Source of the DNA: Streptomyces sp. WM6386 | GTDB lineage: Bacteria > Actinomycetota > Actinomycetes > Streptomycetales > Streptomycetaceae | Assembly (NCBI RefSeq): GCF_000972385.1 | Contig: NZ_JXTE01000006.1 | Coordinates: 124,001 to 188,000, forward strand | Direction of reading: 5' to 3' | DNA: 64,000 nucleotides | Shown: one piece after another, positions 49,201 to 56,492 of the stretch | Position numbering within the stretch: the first letter of the stretch is position 1 | Layout of the letters: each line of letters begins with the position of its first letter | Made by a program: the position numbers and the translations under genes | The notes under the pieces: generated by a model | What the model saw: the letters and a program-made list of their open reading frames with translations, nothing else | What the model was told of the DNA's origin: nothing | The model's database searches: none

Positions 49201-49481
49201 GCAGCGCGCGCTACGCGTTCCTGAACGTCCGCAGCCAGGACCGCTCGGGCCTGGACCGGCTGGAGCTCGACGGAGTGACCTCGCGGTCGGTCCGCGTCGA
49301 CATCGCGCTGACGCCGTCCTTCGCCCTCGGCCTCCGGGCCGGCGACAACGGCGGCGACATCGCGCTCGAACTCGCCTTCCTGCCCGGCCTCGTCGCCCCG
49401 GACCGCGCCGAGGCGCTCATGGCGGAGCTCGAGGACGTCGTGGACGGGGCCGGACACCCGCGAGGAGGGCAGCGCCGGTGA
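46293..49481 (+). CDS. nonribosomal peptide synthetase, A-PCP-C
   Basis: 1062 residues. Adenylation domain about 15-500: LFTSGSTGRPKG, FAPIGFDVSFQEIFSTW, NQYGPTETH, YRTGD and TATNKVDRRAL. Carrier domain with FFDVGGDSLTAV (S559). The condensation domain, about 610-1055, reads LCADHIVFDGWS, so the usual HHxxxDG is DHxxxDG with the second, catalytic His (758) kept. Aligned by eye to GrsA, the specificity code reads D-V-Q-F-I-A-Q-A-A, close to proline-type codes. There is no thioesterase, so the terminal C domain may release the product onto a free amine. GGGGGACAGG precedes the ATG; the stop overlaps the next start. Confidence 0.93.
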   Translation: MTTTASVRAGAHRRLTADTVVELVVRQAERHPESVAVRHGDRALTYGQLLSAAASMATALADGHGVGDGLRVGLATRRGIPQMVSVLAILMAGGCYVPLDPALPERRLRGMIDDAGLKLLVSDDAYTGPRPTGAVIAAPRLSGESVEAYPGPLRPQASSEAYVLFTSGSTGRPKGVVMPHRPLVNLIEWQRASSTAGVGTRTLQFAPIGFDVSFQEIFSTWCSGGELVLIGEEDRRDPARVLELAHHHGVQRIFVPFAVLQSMADWAFDGGQDLPRLTEIITAGEQPIVTPALERFVELTGNPTLANQYGPTETHAATQSVLRGAPRHWPRVPPLGEVLDNCSVLLLDDSLTPVPEGTEGEICVAGISLADGYAVDDDRTRGRFVATGHLDGIRRLYRTGDFGIVEDGVLLYRGRRDDQVKISGHRIETGEVEAAVSAHPEVGQVAVVPVGDGPSTRHLVAFVVARRGTAPDEDGLRAFTARLLPAHAVPRRFLPADTLPRTATNKVDRRALAARATPAPAAEDGPPLGARETVRAVWQRALGRAVPDGARFFDVGGDSLTAVRLVVELNQHFARKISVGDLLLRPEFEACVAFFEATDATDGFRPRPAAGAAQRGAWLPVALTQAHRMNREAWRARHGLPSISNVPMAYHLQGALDASALETALRHFVTRHPALALEIDETPGAHRQRLTDWTPTLRSVRLDPQLSVEAARERAPALVQEDAERPFVRCGTAYDGLLRATLIRIAEREHHLFLCADHIVFDGWSVGVLNEDLAVCYRAALRGEAPPAAEPDLRFLDWARAENAWLGEDLAATLRADFGRQPQVPEDPAAALLYPAIEPGPPAHYARETLIRRRLDADRTAAVHELARTTGHPMGSVLTALYATAFARWSGRDEVALVSTFANRTVPDADRSVGFFANNVPVFLGRAAGLSPAEMIDRAAREVGRAAQREAVPFPFWLATMLPGHEDLAGSARYAFLNVRSQDRSGLDRLELDGVTSRSVRVDIALTPSFALGLRAGDNGGDIALELAFLPGLVAPDRAEALMAELEDVVDGAGHPRGGQRR

Positions 49482-50533
49482 TCCTCACCGAGGTCGACGA
49501 CCTGAGCGCCGACAAGGAGTGGCTGCGGCTGTGGCGGGCGGACGATCACCAGCACGCCAACTACACCGTCACCTCACTGGCGGTCGGCGCCGCCCACTAC
49601 ACCCGCCTCTACTACCTCCCCGCCGAACACGACGTCAGCGAGTACCGGCCGTGCGCCGAGCGGTTCGTTCCGCACCACCTGCTGGCGTCCGGCCCCGACG
49701 GCCCGGTGGCCGGGCTCGCGCTCACCGTCGAGGTGCTCCCCGCACGGCACCGGCTGTCGGCCTACGGGCGGCCGCTGATGCTGGTCGAGGACCGTACGGC
49801 ACCCGCACGGCTGCGCAGACAGGCCGCCGCCGCGATCCACACCCGGCTCCAGGAGCTCACCGAGCGCTACGGCGCGGAGCGCTACCACGCCAGGGACTAC
49901 CTGGTCGGCGGGGAGATCTCGCCCCTGACCGAGGTGATGCTCCGGCACGGGGGCGTCAGCCGGCACCACTTCACCCAGACCGCCGACCTGCGCCCGGCCG
50001 CCGAGGAGCGCTTCGCCGAACTGCGCAAGAACTTCCGCAAGATCCTGCGCAGGGAGCGCGGCGGCTTCGCACTCGACGTGGTCACCGCACGCGACGTGAC
50101 CCGGGCGCACCTGGACGCGTTCGTCCGGCTCCATCTGGAGTTCTTCGGCAAGACCCTGCGGACGCGGGCCTCGTGGGACTCGATCCTGGCCTCGGTCCGT
50201 GCCGACGAGGGGTTCATGGTGGTCGGCCGCCAGGACGACAGGCCGGTGGCGATGGCCTACTTCGCGGTGTCGGACCGCCACTGCCTCTACGCCTCCGGTG
50301 TCAACGACGCCGACAGCTACGGCAGCGGACTCAGCCACCGGGTGCTGTGGCGGGCCATGGAACACGCCCGCGCTCTGGGCTGTGTCCACTTCGAACTCGG
50401 TGAACAGCTCTACCCGGGCATGTATCCCGAACTGCCGGACAAGTTCCGGGCGATCGGTCACTTCAAGGCGGGCTTCAGCAACACCACGGCCGCCCGCCTG
50501 GACGTGTTCTCCGCTCCGCTGGAGGCGCCGTGA
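49478..50533 (+). CDS. FemAB/GNAT-type acyl- or aminoacyltransferase
   Basis: 351 residues in the Acetyltransf_6/FemAB-like fold. An N-terminal GNAT-like half ends in ADLRPAAEERFAELRKNFRK, where RKNFRKILRRERGGFALDVV is the characteristic basic segment before the second half. The C-terminal half has FMVVGRQDDRPVAMAYFAVS, LSHRVLWRAMEHARALGCVH and FELGEQLYPG. Such enzymes acylate amines or transfer amino acids from carrier or tRNA. It shares a GTGA overlap with the NRPS upstream and the transporter downstream, so it probably works on the NRPS product or starter. Confidence 0.75.
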   Translation: MILTEVDDLSADKEWLRLWRADDHQHANYTVTSLAVGAAHYTRLYYLPAEHDVSEYRPCAERFVPHHLLASGPDGPVAGLALTVEVLPARHRLSAYGRPLMLVEDRTAPARLRRQAAAAIHTRLQELTERYGAERYHARDYLVGGEISPLTEVMLRHGGVSRHHFTQTADLRPAAEERFAELRKNFRKILRRERGGFALDVVTARDVTRAHLDAFVRLHLEFFGKTLRTRASWDSILASVRADEGFMVVGRQDDRPVAMAYFAVSDRHCLYASGVNDADSYGSGLSHRVLWRAMEHARALGCVHFELGEQLYPGMYPELPDKFRAIGHFKAGFSNTTAARLDVFSAPLEAP

Positions 50534-51759
50534 CCCGCGTTTCCCGGTGGGCCGCGGTGGCGCGCGGACCCCGGCGGGCCGAACTCGTCCTGCACACCGT
50601 CACCCTCGTCAACGCCCTCGGCAACGGCCTGTTCACCGTCGCCGGCACGCTGTTCTTCGTCCAGGTCCTGGACCTGTCGCCGCTGCGCATGGGGGTGGGC
50701 CTGGCCGTCGCCGCCGCCTTCGGGCTCGCCGCCAGCGTGCCGGTGACCCGGGCCCTGGACGGCCGCTCGCTGCGCGCCGCCTACGGTGCGCTGCTGATGG
50801 TCCAGGCCGTGGCCATGGCGCTGTTGCCGTCGGCCCGGTCGTTCGGGGTCCTCGTCGCCGTCCTCGCCCTGGGAGCCGCCGGGCAGAAGAGCGCCCGCGC
50901 GGTGAACAACGCGCTCATCGGGCAGGTGGCGGGCCCCCGCCGGGCCGACGTACGGGCCGTCTCGCGGTCCGTCAACAACCTGGGAACCGCCGGCGGGGCC
51001 CTGCTGTCCTCGGCGGCCGTGGTCAGCGGCACCGACCGGGCCTACGAACTCCTCGTCCACGCCGACGCGGTGACCTTTCTGCTCGCCGCCGCACTCGTGC
51101 CCGCGGTACGGGGCGCGGGCCGGCTGGCCGCGGCCGGGCGCAGCCGGTACGGCTCGGCGCTGCGGGACTCCCGCTACGGGGCGGTCACGCTGGCCGACGG
51201 CGTGATGTGCCTGGAGTACTTCGTCATCACGCTGGTGCTTCCGCTGTGGGTCGTCGAGCACACCTCGGCGCCCCGGGCCGTCGTGCCCGTCCTCTTCGCG
51301 CTCAACATGCTGCTGGTGGCGCTCTTCCAGATCCGGGTCAGCCGACGGGCCCGCACGATCGCGGCGGCCGCCCGAGCGGTACGGGTCTCCGGGGCTCTCT
51401 TCCTGGTCAGCCTGGCCGCACTGCTGCTCGCCGGGCAGGTGGCCGCGGTGCCCGCCGTGCTGCTGCTGGTGGCGGGCGTCGGGCTGCACACGGTCGGCGA
51501 GCTGTACCACGCCGCGGGCGCCTCCGAGCTCAGCTACGGGCTGGCCCCGGAGAAGCGGATGACCGAGTACCAGGGCGTGTTCGGACTCGGCATGGGAGTG
51601 GCCGAGATCGTCGCGCCGTACGTCCTTGTCGTCGCCTGTCTCCAGGGCGGTTGGGCCGGCTGGGCCGGGCTCGCCGTCCTGCTCTGCGCCACCGGTGCGG
51701 CCCTGCCGTTCCTCGCCTCCCGAACCCCGGCCCCGGTCCCGGTCCCGATCGCGCGCTGA
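50530..51759 (+). CDS. MFS transporter, probable product exporter
   Basis: 409 residues with about twelve membrane helices. The family loop after helix 2 is degenerate (VPVTRALDGRSLRAAYGALL). The last helices end WAGLAVLLCATGAALPFLAS. The tight GTGA overlap with the acyltransferase gene puts it in the biosynthetic operon, so export of, or resistance to, the product is likely. Direction of transport and substrate cannot be read from the sequence. Confidence 0.85.
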   Translation: MTRVSRWAAVARGPRRAELVLHTVTLVNALGNGLFTVAGTLFFVQVLDLSPLRMGVGLAVAAAFGLAASVPVTRALDGRSLRAAYGALLMVQAVAMALLPSARSFGVLVAVLALGAAGQKSARAVNNALIGQVAGPRRADVRAVSRSVNNLGTAGGALLSSAAVVSGTDRAYELLVHADAVTFLLAAALVPAVRGAGRLAAAGRSRYGSALRDSRYGAVTLADGVMCLEYFVITLVLPLWVVEHTSAPRAVVPVLFALNMLLVALFQIRVSRRARTIAAAARAVRVSGALFLVSLAALLLAGQVAAVPAVLLLVAGVGLHTVGELYHAAGASELSYGLAPEKRMTEYQGVFGLGMGVAEIVAPYVLVVACLQGGWAGWAGLAVLLCATGAALPFLASRTPAPVPVPIAR

Positions 51760-51882
51760 CGCGGTCGAGAGCCCCGCAGCCCTGACCACACCCCACGACC
51801 CCGGGCACATGACTGCCTCTCAGCACCCTTTATCTCCACTTTTGTGACTGTCTGTCACCGCACTGGAACGAGGTGTCTTACG

Positions 51883-53637
51883 TTGGGTCTCCTTCGTACA
51901 GAGGGATTCACGAAGCTTCTGGAGCTCGTCGCGGAGGAGTCCGACACGCTGGATTCGGCGTACGCCGCGGCCCTGCACGCCGCGACGCTCGGCGGCCGGC
52001 TCAAGGCCGAGGTGGGCCTCGGCGCCCTGAGCCGCGGCGAGTCGGTCGCGCTCGCCGAGCTGCGGAACACCGGCGCCCGCCGCCATCTCCCCCTGGTGCA
52101 GGACACGGTGGGCGAGCGCCTGGTACTCACCGGCACCGGACGCCTGCGCGTTCTCCGCGACGGCGAGCCGGCGCCGGAAGGTGTGCTGGAGATCGGCCGC
52201 GTCGACTGGGGCGGCAGCCGCCCCGCGGACCTCGACCGGCGCTGGGACGAGCAACAGCGCGCCGAGGACGCCGAGTCGCTGAGCCTGCACGCGTGGCTGC
52301 GCGCCCGCCCGGCCGACACGGTGGACACCATGGTCGCGGACCTGCGCCGGACCCTGACCCATGTCGGGCCGATGCGTGTGTACATCGGCGACCGCTGCTA
52401 CACCAACCTCGGCCGGGAACACAGCAATCTGGTGGGCAAGTCGGTCTCCGCCGGCTCCGAGCAGTGCCGGCTCAACGGGATCGACGCAGTGCCGGTCGAG
52501 CGGTGGGCGGCCCACGACGCCGTCTTCGTCGTCTGCATGTCCGCCCTCATCGCCTCCGGAACCCCTTCCAGAACCGAGGAGTTCAGCGGCACCCAGCTGA
52601 CCGCCGGACGCCTGGAGGCTTTCATACGCGCCAAGATCACCTCCTACGACGGTGAGGTGACCGCCGCGACGGAGCAACTGCCGCTCGTGGAACGGCTCTT
52701 CGCGCTCGCGGCGCACGCCGGGCGGCTGCGCCCCGGCAAGCTCGAACGGGGACCGCAGATCTACCGCACGGTCCAGGCCATGACGATCAACAAGCAGGAG
52801 CAGTTCCTCGACCGCCCGGTGACCTCCGCCGATCTGCCCGCCGCCTTCACCGCGAAGGTGACGGAGCTGCTGCCGGGGGCGGACCTCGACCGTCCGGACC
52901 ATCTGGTGGCGGCCTGGGCGCGGTTGATGCCCGCCCTGCACGGCCCCACGACCGACGACGCGTTCACCACCGGCCTCGAGGAGGTGATCCACGGGCTGGT
53001 CGAGGCGGGCACGGAGTCCACCGGGTCCCATGTCGGCATGTCCCGCGGCCCCCGCGACATCACGACGCTGTCCGCACTGATCGCCGCCGGCAGCCCGGAC
53101 CCCGGGCACTGGAAGACCAGCGACTACTACTGCTGTGTCGTGCCCGGCCAGGACTTCACCCGGCGCTTCGACCGGGCCCCGGAGGAACTGCCGCAGGTCG
53201 TCAGGGCGATAGCCGCCCGGATGCGCTGGAACGGCTGGCACTTCATGCCGCACGCCGGCGGTGTGAGCGACCACCCGAGCTTCGCGGACCGGGACTGGTT
53301 CTACGCTCCCACCATGCCCGACATGACCGAGTGGACCTCGCACCATCACCAGGGCCATGTCGCGAACGGAGTCCGGCACGCCATCCGGGTCCCGCTGGGC
53401 CTGACCCTGGCCGGCGCCCACCGGCCGGGAATCCACGACTTCCGCCTGATGCGCACGGACGGCGAGACGTACGGCGTCCCGGAGCTGCGCGCTGCCATCG
53501 CCATCGGCCGTGTCCTCCAGAGTGTCTACCAGGCCCACGCGGACCGCTCGGAGCGCACCGGACCCGCCCTGGTCGTCTCGGACTTCGGCAACACCTGGTA
53601 CCAGCGGCGTCACGCTCCCGCCGCGGCCGCACTGTGA
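51883..53637 (+). CDS. unrecognised 584-residue protein of the biosynthetic cluster
   Basis: I do not recognise this family. A TTG with GAGGTG upstream was taken as start; a GTG 13 codons earlier has no ribosome site. The protein is soluble. Distinctive segments are RVYIGDRCYTNLGREHSNLV, GTESTGSHVGMSRGPRDITT, TSDYYCCVVPGQDFTRRF and a His-rich stretch, MRWNGWHFMPHAGGVSDHPS then TSHHHQGHVANGVRH. The invariant-looking His/Asp/Cys residues suggest a metal or catalytic centre. It begins a second transcription unit after a 123-bp gap and is followed by the ATP-grasp gene. Confidence 0.7.
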   Translation: MGLLRTEGFTKLLELVAEESDTLDSAYAAALHAATLGGRLKAEVGLGALSRGESVALAELRNTGARRHLPLVQDTVGERLVLTGTGRLRVLRDGEPAPEGVLEIGRVDWGGSRPADLDRRWDEQQRAEDAESLSLHAWLRARPADTVDTMVADLRRTLTHVGPMRVYIGDRCYTNLGREHSNLVGKSVSAGSEQCRLNGIDAVPVERWAAHDAVFVVCMSALIASGTPSRTEEFSGTQLTAGRLEAFIRAKITSYDGEVTAATEQLPLVERLFALAAHAGRLRPGKLERGPQIYRTVQAMTINKQEQFLDRPVTSADLPAAFTAKVTELLPGADLDRPDHLVAAWARLMPALHGPTTDDAFTTGLEEVIHGLVEAGTESTGSHVGMSRGPRDITTLSALIAAGSPDPGHWKTSDYYCCVVPGQDFTRRFDRAPEELPQVVRAIAARMRWNGWHFMPHAGGVSDHPSFADRDWFYAPTMPDMTEWTSHHHQGHVANGVRHAIRVPLGLTLAGAHRPGIHDFRLMRTDGETYGVPELRAAIAIGRVLQSVYQAHADRSERTGPALVVSDFGNTWYQRRHAPAAAAL

Positions 53638-53702
53638 CACCCGCCTCCGCTCCCGACCCCTCCCACCTCCCGCCCGCACACCGACCCCAGGAAGGCCCTC
53701 CC

Positions 53703-54878
53703 ATGTCCCCCGACCGTTCCGTCCTCCACCTCGGCCTGCGCCGCTCCCCCCTGGAGTGGCAGCCCGAGATCGACGCCGCCGCACAGCTGGGCCACGCCGT
53801 GTACGTCCACTCCGACACCGGCCTCGGCCATCTCGGACTGCCCGACGACCGGATCGCCGCCTTCACCCGGACGGAGCCCGCCGAGGACGTGGCGGCCCGC
53901 GCCCTGCGGCAGGCACAGGACGCCGGCCACCGGCCCGCGGCGGTGCTGTGCTGGGGCGACCGGTACGTCGACATCGCCGCCAGGGTGTCGCAGGCGCTCG
54001 GCCTGCGCGGGCCCTCGGTCGCCGCGGCCGCCGTGTGCCTGGACAAGGCGGCGCAGCGCCGGGCGCTGGAACCGCACGGTCTCAACCCCCGCTGGCGCAC
54101 CGGCACCACGGCCGACGAGCTGAAGGCCGCAGTCGGCGAGCTCGGCCTTCCCCTGATCTTCAAGCTCGCCCACTCCTCGGGCGGCCGCGGTTCCGTCGTG
54201 CTCGACGCGGACACGGAACCGGGCGAGCTGATGAAGCTGACGTCCCTCAACTACGAGGACTCCGACGCCTTCCTCGTCGAGGAGCTCGTCGACGGCAGCG
54301 AGCACTCGGTCTCCGGTCTTGTGCATGGGGACGAGGTGGTGATCCTCGCCGTGTCCGACAAGTACCTGGCCCCCGGGGAACTCCGTACGACCACCACGGT
54401 CGTCCCCTCCGCGCTCACCACGGAGCAGCTCGTGCGGGTCCACGACGCGGCCGAGCGCGCGGTGCGCGCCGTGGGCATCGAGACCGGCGGCTTCCATGTG
54501 GACCTGCGCTACGCCGCCGAGGGACCCGTCGTCCTGGAGATCGGCGCACGGCTCGGCGGCGACCTGATCAACTCCCATCTCGTGCCCCTCGCCACCGACG
54601 GCGCGGCAGACCCGTACCGCTCGCTCGTCGAGACCCTCGCGGACGGCGAACTGCCGCGCCCCGCCCCCTTCGTGACCACCGCGGCGATGCACCTGCTGCC
54701 GGTGCCCGCCGACGCCGGCCTCCCGGCGCTGCTGTCCCGCCTCGCGGAGCACCCGGCCGTACGGGTCGCCGCCCAGTGGCCCTCCCCCGAGGACGAGGTC
54801 GTCGTGGTGGTGACGGCACAGGACCCGGACACGATCCCGGAGATCCTCGAGGACCTCCGCCGCCGGACGGGACGGTAG
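53703..54878 (+). CDS. ATP-grasp carboxylate-amine ligase
   Basis: 391 residues. Order of features: N-terminal pre-ATP-grasp Rossmann part (VLCWGDRYVDIAARVSQALG), capture region CLDKAAQRRALEPHGLNPRW, ATP-binding strands LPLIFKLAHSSGGRGSVVLD, hinge FLVEELVDGSEHSVSGLV, and metal-binding end GGFHVDLRYAAEGPVVLEIG followed by ARLGGDLINSH. It joins a carboxylate to an amine through an acyl phosphate, forming peptide or amide bonds, as in carnosine-synthase or BacD-like ligases. AGGAAGG lies before the ATG. It is followed within 6 bp by a PuuD-like hydrolase gene. Confidence 0.9.
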   Translation: MSPDRSVLHLGLRRSPLEWQPEIDAAAQLGHAVYVHSDTGLGHLGLPDDRIAAFTRTEPAEDVAARALRQAQDAGHRPAAVLCWGDRYVDIAARVSQALGLRGPSVAAAAVCLDKAAQRRALEPHGLNPRWRTGTTADELKAAVGELGLPLIFKLAHSSGGRGSVVLDADTEPGELMKLTSLNYEDSDAFLVEELVDGSEHSVSGLVHGDEVVILAVSDKYLAPGELRTTTTVVPSALTTEQLVRVHDAAERAVRAVGIETGGFHVDLRYAAEGPVVLEIGARLGGDLINSHLVPLATDGAADPYRSLVETLADGELPRPAPFVTTAAMHLLPVPADAGLPALLSRLAEHPAVRVAAQWPSPEDEVVVVVTAQDPDTIPEILEDLRRRTGR

Positions 54879-54884
54879 GGCCGC

Positions 54885-55676
54885 GTGCCGGACCGTGCGA
54901 ACTCCGCGCACCCGCCGGACCTCCCGGTCGTCGGCGTCCTGGCCTGCCGCAAGCAGCGTGCCAACGGCACCAGTTACTCCCGGGTCAACGACGTCCTCAC
55001 CGACAGCCTGCTGCGGTACGCGCGCGTGCTGCCGCTCGTCGTTCCGCCCGACGAGGCCGGTGCCGCGGCCCTGGACGACCTCGACGGGCTGGTGCTTCCC
55101 GGCAGTGGCTCCTTCGTCCACCCCCGTTTCACCGCGGAGGCCGGCGCGGAGATCGCGGGGCGGGAGTACGACACCGACCGCGACGCCGCCGCGCTCGCCC
55201 TGCTGCGCCGCGCCCGTGAGCTGCCGGACCTTCCGGTGCTCGGCAGTTGCCGGGGCATGCAGGAGATCGGGGTGGCGGCCGGGGCGTCGCTGCGGGACAC
55301 CGAGGGCGCCGAGACCGCCGTCCACCGCTTCACGCCGCGTCCGGCGGGCGGCGACCGCTGGGCCGACGCGCACCCCGTGCACATCCGGCCGGGCGGGCTG
55401 CTCGCCGGGCTCCCCGGGGAGCTCGCCGGGACCGCCGTACCCGTCAACTCCCAGCACTCTCAGGTGGTCTGCGCGCTGCCGGACGACGTACGCGTCGAGG
55501 CCGTGGCGCCCGACGGTGTGCTCGAGGCGATCAGTGTCGGCCATCCCGCACGGTATGTCCTCGGTATCCAGTGGCACTTCGAGCAGCACACCGGGGACAG
55601 CGCGCTGAACCGGACCATCCTGGAATCCTTCGGGCGGCGCTGCCGTCTGCGCAGAGAGAAGAGTAAGTCGTGCTGA
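54885..55676 (+). CDS. class I glutamine-amidotransferase-fold hydrolase (PuuD-like)
   Basis: 263 residues of the peptidase C26 group. The nucleophile elbow is GSCRGMQEIG (C122) and the catalytic pair is in GIQWHFEQHTG (H231, E233). LDGLVLPGSGSFVHPRFTAE aligns with the substrate-side GG loop of PuuD. PuuD-type enzymes hydrolyse gamma-glutamyl amides. Next to an ATP-grasp ligase this suggests a gamma-glutamyl protection step followed by deprotection. The GTG start is weakly supported. The 3' end overlaps the nucleotidyltransferase start by 7 bp. Confidence 0.85.
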   Translation: MPDRANSAHPPDLPVVGVLACRKQRANGTSYSRVNDVLTDSLLRYARVLPLVVPPDEAGAAALDDLDGLVLPGSGSFVHPRFTAEAGAEIAGREYDTDRDAAALALLRRARELPDLPVLGSCRGMQEIGVAAGASLRDTEGAETAVHRFTPRPAGGDRWADAHPVHIRPGGLLAGLPGELAGTAVPVNSQHSQVVCALPDDVRVEAVAPDGVLEAISVGHPARYVLGIQWHFEQHTGDSALNRTILESFGRRCRLRREKSKSC

Positions 55677-56491
55677 ACCTGTCCGGGCCCTTCCTCGACT
55701 CCGTGGCCGAGCTGGCGCTCGGCGCCGTCGCGGACCCGGCGGACGGCGTGCTGTTCGTCGCCGGGTCGGTCGTCGACGGACTGGCCAACCGCAACTCCGA
55801 CCTGGACGTCTACTTCCTGGGCGGCGACGGGGCCGCGGTCGTCGGGGCCGACACCACCGTCCGCAAGGGCGAGAAGAGCGGCACCATCGGCGAGCTCGAC
55901 GGGCGCGAGGTCAGCCTCTCGATCCTGGAGCCCGCCGGTGTCGAGGAGCTGACGCGCTCCTTCCAGGACTGTCTGGCCGCGCTGTCCGACGGCGGTGGGA
56001 TCGTCCAGTTGGAGAGCCAGAACGATCTCAAGGTGCTGCACCGCATCCGTACGGGCGTCCCGCTGCGCGGTGCGGAGCGGCTCGAGAAGCTGCGGGCGTC
56101 CACAGGCACGCAGCGGCTGGCCGAATACCACGTCAACGTCCAGGCGGTGGCCGCCGTCAACCGGCTCGCCGATGTGGAGGGGGAACTCGCCGAGAGCAAC
56201 GACGCCTCGGCGTGCTGGATGTTCCGGGAGGCCGTCGCCCATTTCGCCCGGCTGGTGCTCGCCCTCGACGGAGAGACCAACCCGGCGCCCAAGTGGCTGG
56301 TCAGACTGCTTGAGGTCGGTGGCCCCGACCCCCGGCTGCGGTCGCGTCTGGCCCAGCTGCTCACCGAGTCCGAGGAGGATCTGCCCGCGGCGGTCGCCGA
56401 GGTCAAGGGGCTGTTGCGGAGCACGGTCGACCTCGCGCCCGGCACGGTCGTCGGGCCGTACACGCGGCGCGTGATCCGGAAGCTGGGCTGA
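55670..56491 (+). CDS. nucleotidyltransferase-fold protein
   Basis: 273 residues. The minimal nucleotidyltransferase signature is present: FVAGSVVDGLANRNSDLDVY, i.e. G-S then an acidic D-x-D pair, with a third acidic position plausible in ELDGREVSLSILEP. The rest is helical (AEYHVNVQAVAAVNRLADVE; WMFREAVAHFARLVLALDGE), like kanamycin-type nucleotidyltransferases. It would transfer an NMP group to a small molecule. It is tightly packed between the hydrolase and the aminotransferase-like gene, so it acts in the same pathway as a tailoring or self-protection step. Confidence 0.78.
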   Translation: MLNLSGPFLDSVAELALGAVADPADGVLFVAGSVVDGLANRNSDLDVYFLGGDGAAVVGADTTVRKGEKSGTIGELDGREVSLSILEPAGVEELTRSFQDCLAALSDGGGIVQLESQNDLKVLHRIRTGVPLRGAERLEKLRASTGTQRLAEYHVNVQAVAAVNRLADVEGELAESNDASACWMFREAVAHFARLVLALDGETNPAPKWLVRLLEVGGPDPRLRSRLAQLLTESEEDLPAAVAEVKGLLRSTVDLAPGTVVGPYTRRVIRKLG

Positions 56492-56492
56492 C

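Noticed and set aside
45681..49457. A 1258-codon minus-strand frame across the dehydrogenase and NRPS genes
   Set aside because: It is antisense to unmistakable zinc-dehydrogenase and adenylation/condensation motifs.
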